Assembly: GCA_036518955.1 (NCBI GenBank)
Contig: DATDMG010000220.1
Span: forward strand, 1-21,066
Origin: DATDMG01 sp036518955
GTDB lineage: Bacteria > Actinomycetota > Actinomycetes > Actinomycetales > Kineosporiaceae
Direction: 5' to 3'
Length of the DNA stretch: 21,066 bases
A program made the position numbers and the translations under genes. A model generated the notes under the pieces. That model was not told where the DNA came from. It ran no database searches and worked only from the letters and a program-made list of their open reading frames with translations. Positions 1-6,593 of the stretch are shown here, one piece after another (position 1 is the first letter of the stretch; every line of letters begins with the position of its first letter).

Positions 1-42
1 CCGGGCGTTCGGGCTGCTGCGCTCGAGGGCTGCGGATGCCGC

Positions 43-426
43 TCAGGCCGCCGACCCGGCGGACGGAGCGGCGGGCAGCGCGGCCTTCGCCGCGGTGACC
101 AGCGCCGCGAACGCGGCCTCGTCGTTCACCGCGAGCTCGGCCAGCATGCGCCGGTCCACCTCGATCTCGGCGAGCTAGAGACCCTGGATGAGGCGGTTGT
201 AGGTGATGCCGTTGGCGCGGGCAGCGGCGTTGATCCGCTGGATCCACAGTCGGCGGAAGTCACCCTTGCGGGCGCGCCGGTCCCGGTAGGCGTACCCGAG
301 CGAGTGGGTGACCTGTTCCTTGGCCTTGCGGTACAGGCGCGAGCGCTGGCCCCGGTACCCGGACGCCAGCTCCAGCGTCTCCCGGCGCTTCTTCTGGGCG
401 TTGACCGCCCGCTTCACGCGTGCCAC
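43..426 (-). CDS. rplT: 50S ribosomal protein L20, interrupted by an in-frame amber codon
   Basis: L20 is a large-subunit protein that binds 23S rRNA early in 50S assembly. Translation from the GTG at 424-426 (preceded by AAGGAGAC) gives the typical actinobacterial L20 start MARVKRAVNAQKKRR and runs to residue 83 (NRLIQGL). A TAG at 175-177 follows. Past it the same frame continues for 43 codons (LAEIEVDRRMLAELAV..., the normal L20 C-terminus) to a TGA at 43-45, giving 127 residues in all, the usual family length. Homologues have lysine at the amber position, so one base change (AAG to TAG) explains it. The gene is last in infC-rpmI-rplT. The amber could be a sequencing or assembly error, a real mutation, or a read-through codon. 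Gene identity is certain; its functional state is not. Confidence 0.93.
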
Positions 427-495
427 GAGATGTCTCCTTGGTTCGGCGCGGCGGCCGCAGGGCGCCGCCGCAGTACAGGGGGAACGGACGACGGC

Positions 496-690
496 TCACT
501 TGCCGAGCAGGCGCTTGACCTTCTTGACGTCGGTCGGGGCCATCTCGACGTCCAGCGCCAGGCGCCGGGTACGCGTGGAGGGCTTGCCTTCGAACAGGTG
601 ACGGCGATTGGCCTGCTCGCGCATGACCTTGCCGGATCCGGTAAGGCGGAACCGCTTCTTCGCACCGCTGTGCGTCTTGTTCTTCGGCAT
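496..690 (-). CDS. rpmI: 50S ribosomal protein L35
   Basis: A 64-residue, highly basic protein of the large ribosomal subunit. It starts MPKNKTHSGAKKRF, the family's hallmark N-terminus, and ends KKVKRLLGK; its length matches L35 exactly. The ATG at 688-690 is preceded by a GAGGAGAG ribosome-binding site about 10 nt upstream. The gene lies between infC (173 bp upstream in the direction of transcription) and rplT (69 bp downstream), the conserved bacterial order. A strong hairpin sits in the infC-rpmI gap. Confidence 0.97.
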   Translation of the reverse strand: MPKNKTHSGAKKRFRLTGSGKVMREQANRRHLFEGKPSTRTRRLALDVEMAPTDVKKVKRLLGK

Positions 691-747
691 GGCTGCCGTG
701 CTCTCCTCGTGGTCCGGTGCCGCGGTGACGGCACCGGGTGAGTCGGG

Positions 748-771
748 GCGGCCGCCCGGGCGGGCGGCCGC
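748..771 (-). other. intercistronic hairpin between infC and rpmI
   Basis: A perfect 10-bp GC-only stem (748-757 pairing with 762-771) closes a 4-nt loop. It lies after the infC stop and about 57 nt before the rpmI start. There is no T-run after it on the minus strand, so it is not a classic intrinsic terminator. It may set mRNA stability or the relative output of infC and the two ribosomal protein genes; that role is inference. Confidence 0.5.
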
Positions 772-863
772 TGTCATGCTCTCGCCGTGGCGACCGGTCA
801 CGGGACCGGACACCGGGGCGTCGTTCCGAACTCCGCCGCAGGGCCGGGGCCGACGGCGTCCGC

Positions 864-1478
864 CTACGCGCCGTCCTGGGCTGCGGCCTCCCCGCTGCCA
901 CCAGCCTCGACGACGACGCCGTCGACCTCGTCGGCGCGGCGCTTGCGCTGCTCCGCCTTGGCCTCGGCCTTCTTCTTGTGCGGGCCGATCACCATGATCA
1001 TGTTGCGGCCGTCCTGCTTCGGGTTGCTCTCGACGTACCCGAACTCGGCGACGTCCGCCGCCATCCGCTGCAGCAGTCGGTAGCCCATCTCGGGCCGCGA
1101 CTGCTCCCGACCGCGAAACATGATCATGACCTTGACCTTGTCGCCGGCCTTGAGGAACCGCTCGACGTGGCCCTTCTTCGTTCCGTAGTCGTGCGGGTCG
1201 ATCTTCAGCCGGAGGCGGATCTCCTTCAGGACCGTGTGGGCCTGGTTTCGCCGGGCCTCCCGGGCCTTCATGTCCGACTCGTACTTGTACTTGCCGAAGT
1301 CCATGAGCTTGCAGACCGGGGGCCTGGCCTGCGGCGCGACCTCGACCAGGTCGAGATCGGCCTCCTGCGCCAGAGTCAACGCCTGTTCGATACGGACGAT
1401 GCCGACCTGCTCCCCGTTGGGGCCGACCAGCCGCACCTCGGGGACGCGGATGCGGTCGTTGATCCGGGGCTCGCTGAT
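864..1478 (-). CDS. infC: translation initiation factor IF-3
   Basis: IF-3 binds the 30S subunit, prevents premature 50S joining and checks the start codon-initiator tRNA pairing. The protein has the N-domain motif EPRINDRIRVPEVRLVG, the linker region around VCKLMDFGKYKYE, and the C-domain with FRGREQSRPEMGYRLLQRM and ESNPKQDGRNMIMV. A charged, Ala-rich C-terminal tail follows, as in other actinobacteria. I chose the ATC at 1476-1478 as start because AAGGAG lies 6 nt upstream and the conserved protein begins there (ISEPRIND); this gives 204 aa. A GTG at 1515-1517 in the same frame would add 13 non-conserved residues. Rare start codons are known for infC, where they allow IF-3 to autoregulate. 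The gene ends in TAG, unlike nearly all its neighbours. First gene of infC-rpmI-rplT. Confidence 0.93.
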   Translation of the reverse strand: MSEPRINDRIRVPEVRLVGPNGEQVGIVRIEQALTLAQEADLDLVEVAPQARPPVCKLMDFGKYKYESDMKAREARRNQAHTVLKEIRLRLKIDPHDYGTKKGHVERFLKAGDKVKVMIMFRGREQSRPEMGYRLLQRMAADVAEFGYVESNPKQDGRNMIMVIGPHKKKAEAKAEQRKRRADEVDGVVVEAGGSGEAAAQDGA

Positions 1479-1737
1479 GTGGTGCTCCTTCTCGACGTCG
1501 CTGGAACCGCCGAGCACGGGAAAGGCTCCCGGCGCGGGCGCGCGGGAGCCTCACATCGGACCTCACCGCTCGGCGCCGGGCCGGGCAGCGGCACCCGCCG
1601 CAGGCGGCGGTGCGGCCCGGCCGGTGGGCCGGGCGGACCGGAACCCGGAACCCGACCACGGACGGCGGTGGGCGACGGGTGGGAGAGACTCCACTTGCGC
1701 ACCGGGCCCGCAGCCGGACCCGGTCGGTCGAACGACG
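1479..1737 (-). promoter_or_regulatory. long structured 5' leader of infC (candidate)
   Basis: About 260 bp separate the likely infC promoter from the infC start. The stretch can fold into several successive hairpins: 1613-1618 with 1626-1631; 1591-1601 with 1604-1613 (one bulged base); and the stem at 1523-1551 nearest the gene. Ribosomal operons starting with infC are commonly controlled by a leader RNA in other phyla. The folding is visible in the sequence; a regulatory role is inference. Confidence 0.4.
1523..1551 (-). terminator. attenuator-like hairpin before infC
   Basis: A perfect 9-bp stem (1523-1531 with 1543-1551) with an 11-nt GC loop. On the minus strand it is followed by TTTCCC and then, about 40 nt on, the infC Shine-Dalgarno sequence. 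The T-run is short, so full termination is uncertain. Its position just ahead of a translation-factor operon suggests attenuation or autoregulation. Confidence 0.42.
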
Positions 1738-1770
1738 AGTGTAACAGCCGATGCGCCCGGCGTGTTACAC
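1738..1770 (-). promoter_or_regulatory. candidate infC promoter with inverted repeat
   Basis: On the minus strand an extended -10-like TGTTACACT (TACACT at 1738-1743) lies upstream of the infC leader. It overlaps one arm of a perfect 8-bp inverted repeat, GTGTAACA (1763-1770 read on the minus strand) - 16 nt - TGTTACAC (1739-1746). No good -35 hexamer is seen at 17 nt. The repeat may be an operator. Confidence 0.4.
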
Positions 1771-1806
1771 CGCCCGGCTGCCGCGCCGAGGGGCACCGCC
1801 CTGCCG

Positions 1807-3144
1807 TCACGGCAACCCGTCGCCCCCCTGGCGGCCGGCCCCGATCGCCGCGGACGGCGCGTCCGGGCGCGACGACGACGCCACCAGCAGGGGCTGACGG
1901 CGCCGCCGGTGCACGACCAGCAGCCCCGACCCGGCGATCATCGCCCCGGCTCCCCCGACGGCGACGAACCCGCTCCAGGCGCCCTGGGCATCCATGAACA
2001 CGCCGGCGAGCGGGGCACCGATCGCGGAGCCCACCCGGAGCGCCGCCCCGTGCCAGCCCATCGCCTCGCCCCGGGCACCCTCGGTCACCGCCCGGCTCAC
2101 CCCCTCCGCCGTTGCCGCGATCACCGGAGCGCACACGGCCGCGGCGGGGAGGATCGTGACGAGCAGCAGCGCCGGCCCCGGGGCCGCCCCCACCGGCACC
2201 GTGAGCAGGGCGAGCGCGAGGAGCAGCACGAACGGCGACACCTGCCGGTGCAGGCTGCCGTAGACGAGGCCGCCGGCCATCGAGCTGGCCCCCCACGCGA
2301 CGAAGACCAAGCCCGTCAACCCGATGGCGCCGTGCTCGCGCAGGTGGGCGACCAGGGCCACGTCGGTGCCGGCCAGGACGACGGTGGCACCGGCCGCGAC
2401 CGCGAGCACCGCCACCAGGCTCGGGGTGAACCATTCCCGGCGGGCGAGCGCCGCGACACCGGGGCGCCCCGGAACGGGGGCTCCTGGGGCCTGGGCCGGG
2501 GTCGGCGCCGAAGCCCCCACGGGGGCCGGGTGCCTCCCGAACCCGGTCGTGACCGCCGTCCTGGTGGGCGGGTTCATCGCCAGCAGGCCCAGCCCGACGA
2601 CGAGCGTGGCACCTGCCAGTGCACAGAGCGCCACGCGGGTCGACGCCTGTGTGCACAGCAGGACCCCGACCGCTGGGCCGATCATGAATGACGCCTCGGT
2701 CCCGACGCCGTCCAGGGAGAACGCGGTCCGCTGTTGCCCGACCGGGACCAGCACCGACAGCGACTGGCGGACCACGGTGAAGACCGGCAACCCGAGCAGC
2801 CCGCCGGCCACGGCCAGGACCAGCAGCTGCCGGTACGAGGCGAATGGGGCCAACGCCCAGGCGGCGGTGGCCACCACCACCGACGGCAGCAGCGCCCGGC
2901 GCAGCCCCGACCGGTCGACCGCACGCCCGCGCCAGGGCCCGCCGACCGCGTCCGCCACCGTCGAGGCGGTGGCGACGAGCCCGGCCGCGGCGTAGCCGCC
3001 GTGCAGGGCCGTCACCACGTGCAGGGTGAGCACGACCCCGGCCGCCGTGATCGGGACCCGGGCGAGGACGGCGAAGAGCAGCAACCGGGTGACCCCGGGC
3101 AGAGCCAGCACCTGACGGTAGGGGGACGGCGACACGCTCGACAT
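1807..3144 (-). CDS. MFS transporter
   Basis: A 445-residue integral membrane protein with about twelve hydrophobic segments in two halves, separated by a Pro/Ala-rich cytoplasmic loop at roughly residues 220-258. The first half has a polar loop of the form ADAVGGPWRGRAVDRSGLRR, resembling the MFS motif A region after TM2. A basic C-terminal tail follows the last helix (VVHRRRRQ). The substrate cannot be told; drug or metabolite efflux is typical for such single genes. The ATG at 3142-3144 is the first in frame, but no clear ribosome-binding site precedes it. It sits between the sseB-like gene (187 bp upstream) and infC, in the same direction, and is probably a separate unit. Confidence 0.85.
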   Translation of the reverse strand: MSSVSPSPYRQVLALPGVTRLLLFAVLARVPITAAGVVLTLHVVTALHGGYAAAGLVATASTVADAVGGPWRGRAVDRSGLRRALLPSVVVATAAWALAPFASYRQLLVLAVAGGLLGLPVFTVVRQSLSVLVPVGQQRTAFSLDGVGTEASFMIGPAVGVLLCTQASTRVALCALAGATLVVGLGLLAMNPPTRTAVTTGFGRHPAPVGASAPTPAQAPGAPVPGRPGVAALARREWFTPSLVAVLAVAAGATVVLAGTDVALVAHLREHGAIGLTGLVFVAWGASSMAGGLVYGSLHRQVSPFVLLLALALLTVPVGAAPGPALLLVTILPAAAVCAPVIAATAEGVSRAVTEGARGEAMGWHGAALRVGSAIGAPLAGVFMDAQGAWSGFVAVGGAGAMIAGSGLLVVHRRRRQPLLVASSSRPDAPSAAIGAGRQGGDGLP

Positions 3145-3330
3145 GCTCGCAGAAGGGTCCGACGGAGTGCCCCGGCGTGCGCCGACCCGACGGCGATCCG
3201 CCGCCGGCCCACCAGCGCGACCGCCGTCGCCCGGTGGTCACGCGCGGCGCGCGGCGTCACCCTCGTCCCCTGGGTGGCCGGACCGAGCGGTTGGCTCGCC
3301 GTGCCCGCTTCCGCCCGGGAGATCGGGCAC

Positions 3331-4098
3331 TCACGCCGGAAGGATCTTCAGCTCCACCGCGTCGACCCGCTCGGCCAGCAGGTCCACCTCCGCGATCGCC
3401 GCCCGGACGGCCGCCACCACGCCCGACAGGTGCGCCTTCGACAGGCCGGCCGTGACCCGGAGCACGAGGCGCGCCCCGGCGTCCCCGAGCGGTTCGAGCC
3501 GCAAGGCCACGACGTCGGGCACCGGCTCCACCACCGCCCTCAGCGCAGCTACCAGCTCGGGGTCCGCGGACGGCGGCACCCACGACCTGCTCTGGCCGAG
3601 CGCCCACACCGCGGGCCGGGGCACGATGACCGGCACCGGACCGGCGAGGTCCAGGAGCAGCAGGTCGCAGCCCTCGGCGACGGCGGCCAGTGCGGCCCGG
3701 ACGCCCTCGACCGGGACCGGACGCGCGCGGCGGTCCCAGTGCGCGAGCGACGCCGTCCCGCCGAAGACGGGCAGGCCGCGCCGTCCGTCCGGCCCGGTGA
3801 TCGTGGCGATCGCCAGGACCGCCCCGAGGTCACCCCGGACGTGGGTCGGCAGCGGATGGTCCTCGCCGAGCACGGCCACCACCGGGACCAGCACCCGCGC
3901 CACGGCCAGCGCGCGGACGACGTCCGCCAGGGCAGTCGTCCCCTGCCCGTACCCGGCCAGCGCGGCGGCCAGCGCGGGATCCACCGACCCGTCGTCGCCG
4001 GCGAACGGTTGCCGGGGCAGTGCCCGACCCGCCCACGGGAAGCCCACGCTGTCCGCGCCCACGCTGTCCGCGCCCGGCCGGTGCGGGGGCCGGCTCAC
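3331..4098 (-). CDS. SseB family protein
   Basis: A 255-residue soluble protein resembling the actinobacterial SseB-family proteins found next to priA. The SseB-like fold is covered by the segment from GTTALADVVRALAVARVLVPVVA through the GLPVFGGTASLAHWDRRARPVPV part. A second, smaller alpha/beta half follows (DPELVAALRAV..., GDAGARLVLRV). The GTG start at 4096-4098 overlaps the priA stop as GTGA, so translation is probably coupled. Near the N-terminus the pentapeptide ADSVG is repeated, reflecting a 15-bp DNA duplication. Its molecular role is not known; the SseB name comes from distant similarity to the enterobacterial rhodanese-associated protein. The gene sits between the histidine and translation blocks, as in other actinomycetes. 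Confidence 0.8.
   Translation of the reverse strand: MSRPPHRPGADSVGADSVGFPWAGRALPRQPFAGDDGSVDPALAAALAGYGQGTTALADVVRALAVARVLVPVVAVLGEDHPLPTHVRGDLGAVLAIATITGPDGRRGLPVFGGTASLAHWDRRARPVPVEGVRAALAAVAEGCDLLLLDLAGPVPVIVPRPAVWALGQSRSWVPPSADPELVAALRAVVEPVPDVVALRLEPLGDAGARLVLRVTAGLSKAHLSGVVAAVRAAIAEVDLLAERVDAVELKILPA
4042..4071. repeat. 15-bp tandem duplication in the sseB-like gene
   Basis: Two identical 15-bp copies, 4042-4056 and 4057-4071, duplicate the pentapeptide ADSVG near the N-terminus of the SseB-like protein. The frame is kept. It looks like a recent slippage event in a poorly conserved N-terminal region. Confidence 0.85.
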
Positions 4099-4862
4099 GC
4101 CCGGTCCGGGCCCGGGTGTCTCCCCCCGACGACTGTCCCGCCGGCCACCTGCAGCGCCTGGCGCAGGGTGAAGGCACCGACGTACAGGGCCTTCCCGATG
4201 ATCGCGCCCTCCACACCGAGCGGGACGAGCGCGCGCAGCGCGTCCAGGTCGGCCAGGCTCGACACCCCCCCGCTGGCGACCACCGGTCGCTCGGTGCGCG
4301 CACAGACCTGGCGCAGCAGCTCGAGGTTGGGCCCGCGCAGCGTGCCGTCCTTGGCGACGTCGGTGATCACGTAGCGGGCGCAACCGTCGGCGTCCAGCCG
4401 GGCGAGGGTCTGCCAGAGGTCGCCGCCCGGCTGCGTCCAGCCACGGGCGGCGAGCGTGGTCCCGCGGACGTCGAGGCCGACCGCCAACCGGTCGCCGTAC
4501 TCCGCGATCGCCCGACGCGTCCAGGCCGGGTCCTCCAGCGCGGCCGTGCCGATGTTGACGCGGGCACAGCCGGTCGCCATCGCGGCGTCCAGGCTCTCGT
4601 CGTCCCGGATACCGCCGCTCAGCTCCACCCGGACGTCGACCGCCGCCACCACCCGCGCCAGCAGCTCCCGGTTGGAGCCGCGCCCGAACGCGGCGTCGAG
4701 GTCCACCAGGTGGATCCACTCGGCCCCGGACGCCTGCCAGGCCAACGCCGCCTCCAGCGGGTCGCCGTAGCACGTCTCGCTGCCCGCCTGCCCCTGCACG
4801 AGCCGAACGGCCTGGCCGCCCACGACGTCGACAGCGGGCAGGAGCTCGAGGCGGGAAGTCAT
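4095..4862 (-). CDS. priA: PriA: bifunctional HisA/TrpF isomerase
   Basis: A 255-residue (beta/alpha)8-barrel enzyme. HisA opens the ribose ring of ProFAR to PRFAR in histidine synthesis; the actinobacterial PriA form also isomerises phosphoribosyl anthranilate in tryptophan synthesis. Visible features: the catalytic pair D12 (LLPAVD) and D172 (ITDVAKDGT), phosphate-binding SGGIRDDESL (82-91) and ASGGVSSLADL. Arg140 and Trp142 in AARGWT correspond to the loop residues that mark the dual-substrate PriA (Arg143/Trp145 in the Mycobacterium tuberculosis enzyme). The ATG at 4860-4862 has GGAGG 8 nt upstream. The stop overlaps the next gene's start (GTGA). Bifunctionality is inferred; it would be expected if the genome has no separate trpF. 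Confidence 0.93.
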   Translation of the reverse strand: MTSRLELLPAVDVVGGQAVRLVQGQAGSETCYGDPLEAALAWQASGAEWIHLVDLDAAFGRGSNRELLARVVAAVDVRVELSGGIRDDESLDAAMATGCARVNIGTAALEDPAWTRRAIAEYGDRLAVGLDVRGTTLAARGWTQPGGDLWQTLARLDADGCARYVITDVAKDGTLRGPNLELLRQVCARTERPVVASGGVSSLADLDALRALVPLGVEGAIIGKALYVGAFTLRQALQVAGGTVVGGRHPGPDRA

Positions 4863-4935
4863 CGGCTGTCCTCCGGTGGGGTGGTGGTTCCGGCCCGGGA
4901 GCGGCCGGACGACGAGGAGACGGTACCGGGCTCGG

Positions 4936-5283
4936 TCACGTCCGGCGCCGGGAGTCGAAGACGAGCACGACCAGGACGGGCCACGCGAGCGTGGACACCA
5001 CGGCCACCGCCCCACGCAGCACCCAGGAGGGCTCGAACAGCCACAGCAGCCCGTTCCCCGCGAGCACCGCCGAGGCCAGCGCCGCGTCCTGCCGGGCCCG
5101 CATCCGCCGCAGTGACGAGTCGGGACGGCGGCGCCCCCGGATCAGCGGCGCCAGCGGCCGGCGCAGCGCGGCCAGCAGGGCCCGCCGTCGTGCCCGACGG
5201 GCGGCCACGCGGGCCCGAGCCGCTCGCTGCCGCTCGGCGAGCGCCTCCCGCTCGGCCCGGCGCCGGGCACGCTGCTTACTCAT
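4936..5283 (-). CDS. small basic membrane protein in the his cluster
   Basis: A 115-residue hypothetical protein. The N-terminal half is a strongly basic, Arg/Ala-rich helix, likely coiled or nucleic-acid/phospholipid-contacting (MSKQRARRRAEREALAERQR...). It is followed by two hydrophobic segments (about residues 68-84 and 88-108, ending in VVLVFDSRRRT). I chose the ATG at 5281-5283; a GTG at 5305-5307 would add 8 residues. Neither has a strong Shine-Dalgarno sequence. It lies between hisH (52 bp upstream) and priA (73 bp downstream) and is probably co-transcribed with them. Function unknown; nothing ties it biochemically to histidine synthesis. Confidence 0.7.
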   Translation of the reverse strand: MSKQRARRRAEREALAERQRAARARVAARRARRRALLAALRRPLAPLIRGRRRPDSSLRRMRARQDAALASAVLAGNGLLWLFEPSWVLRGAVAVVSTLAWPVLVVLVFDSRRRT

Positions 5284-5334
5284 GGCTTGCTCGTGGCCGG
5301 TACCCACGGGGTGGCATCGTCAGCGGCACCCGGG

Positions 5335-5982
5335 TCACGAGAGCGCGCGCACCCAGTTCTCCAGCAGGTGCGCCCCGGCGTTCCCTGACTTCTCCGGATG
5401 GAACTGGGTCGCCGCGAGCGGCCCGTTCTCGACGGCGGCCACGAAACGGGCGCCGTGCTCGGCCCAGGTCACCGCGGGCGGCTCCAGCCGGGCGCGCTCG
5501 CCGGATCGCTCCCGGAAGCCCCAGTGCTGCACCGCGAACGAGTGGACGAAGTAGAAGCGCTCGGCCTCCACCCCGGCGAACAGGACCGTGCCGAGGGGGG
5601 GCTCCACGGTGTTCCAGCCGATGTGCGGGACCACGGACGCCGGAAGCAGCTCGACCGTACCGGGCCACTCCGCGAGCCCCGCGACGTCGTGCTGCGCGTG
5701 CTCGGTCGACGCCTCGAACATCACCTGCAGCCCGACGCAGATGCCCAGCACCGGCCGGCCGCCGGCGAGCCGCCGGTCCACGATCCGATCACCATGCACC
5801 GCCCGCAGCCCGGTCACCACGGCGGCGAAGGCACCGACGCCGGGGACGACGAGCCCGTCGGCGTTCTCCGCGGCCGCGCGGTCCGCGGTGAGCGTGACGT
5901 CGGCCCCCACCCGCTGCAGCGCCCGCACCGCGGAGCGGACATTGCCGAACCCGTAGTCCAGGACCACCACCGTCGGCGCCAT
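5335..5982 (-). CDS. hisH: imidazole glycerol phosphate synthase, glutamine amidotransferase subunit HisH
   Basis: HisH hydrolyses glutamine and channels ammonia to HisF to make imidazole glycerol phosphate and AICAR. The 215-residue class I glutaminase has the nucleophile Cys82 in GICVGLQ and the His195/Glu197 pair in QFHPEKS, so the catalytic triad is complete. The N-terminal VLDYGFGNVRS is typical. The ATG at 5980-5982 is preferred: the GGGGAGG site is 5 nt away and the hisB stop overlaps it as TGATG; a GTG one codon upstream is possible. hisF, its partner, is not in this window. Confidence 0.95.
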   Translation of the reverse strand: MAPTVVVLDYGFGNVRSAVRALQRVGADVTLTADRAAAENADGLVVPGVGAFAAVVTGLRAVHGDRIVDRRLAGGRPVLGICVGLQVMFEASTEHAQHDVAGLAEWPGTVELLPASVVPHIGWNTVEPPLGTVLFAGVEAERFYFVHSFAVQHWGFRERSGERARLEPPAVTWAEHGARFVAAVENGPLAATQFHPEKSGNAGAHLLENWVRALS

Positions 5983-6593
5983 CACAACCTCCCCTTCGTG
6001 CTGGGTACCCCGCTCACCCGCGGATCCGGCTCGACGGCGGCGCGCAGGGCCCGGGCCACCGCCTTGAACTGGGCCTCGACCAGGTGATGGGGATCGCGGC
6101 CGGACAGCACCCGGACGTGCAGCGCGATCCCCGCGGTCAGCGCGACCGTCTCGAAGACGTGGCGGGTGAGCGAGCCGACGTAGGACCCGCCGATGACGAC
6201 GTACGCCTGCCCCTCCGGCTCGCCGGTGTGCACGCAGTAGGGGCGGCCGGACACGTCGACCGCGGCCTGGACGAGCGTCTCGTCCAGCGGCACCAGCGCG
6301 TCGCCGAAGCGGCGGATGCCGGACTTGTCGCCCAGCGCCTCGCGGAGCACCTGCCCGAGCACGATGGCGACGTCCTCGACCGTGTGATGGGCATCGACAT
6401 GGGTGTCGCCGGTCGCCTCCACCTCCAGGTCGAACAGCGCGTGCTTGGCCAGGCTGGTCAACATGTGGTCGAAGAACCCGACGCCGGTGCTTACGGCAGC
6501 CGTGCCGTGCCCGTCCAGCCGCAGCCGGACGGCGACCCTCGACTCGCTGGTGGCCCGCTCCTGCCGGGCGGCCCGCAGGCCCGCCGCGCTCAT
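5982..6593 (-). CDS. hisB: imidazoleglycerol-phosphate dehydratase
   Basis: HisB removes water from imidazole glycerol phosphate to give imidazole acetol phosphate, using two metal ions held by conserved His and Glu residues. The 203-residue protein is the monofunctional dehydratase, without the phosphatase domain of the enterobacterial fusion. Two signature blocks are visible: GVGFFDHM...HVDAHHTVEDVAIVLGQ in the first half and DPHHLVEAQFKAVARAL in the second, each with the HHxxE motif. The ATG (6591-6593) overlaps the hisC stop as ATGA, and the stop overlaps the hisH start, so hisC-hisB-hisH are tightly coupled. Confidence 0.96.
   Translation of the reverse strand: MSAAGLRAARQERATSESRVAVRLRLDGHGTAAVSTGVGFFDHMLTSLAKHALFDLEVEATGDTHVDAHHTVEDVAIVLGQVLREALGDKSGIRRFGDALVPLDETLVQAAVDVSGRPYCVHTGEPEGQAYVVIGGSYVGSLTRHVFETVALTAGIALHVRVLSGRDPHHLVEAQFKAVARALRAAVEPDPRVSGVPSTKGRL

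Noticed and set aside
1..42. A gene before the rplT end
   Set aside because: Only 42 bp lie beyond the rplT stop; too short to support any feature.
175..426. A natural 83-residue short L20
   Set aside because: The 43 codons after the amber still encode the conserved L20 C-terminus, so the short form is not an evolved gene end.
1376..3241. Long minus-strand frame overlapping the MFS gene and the infC leader
   Set aside because: Composition is Arg/Gly/Pro-rich out-of-frame translation of the MFS gene, which explains the region far better.
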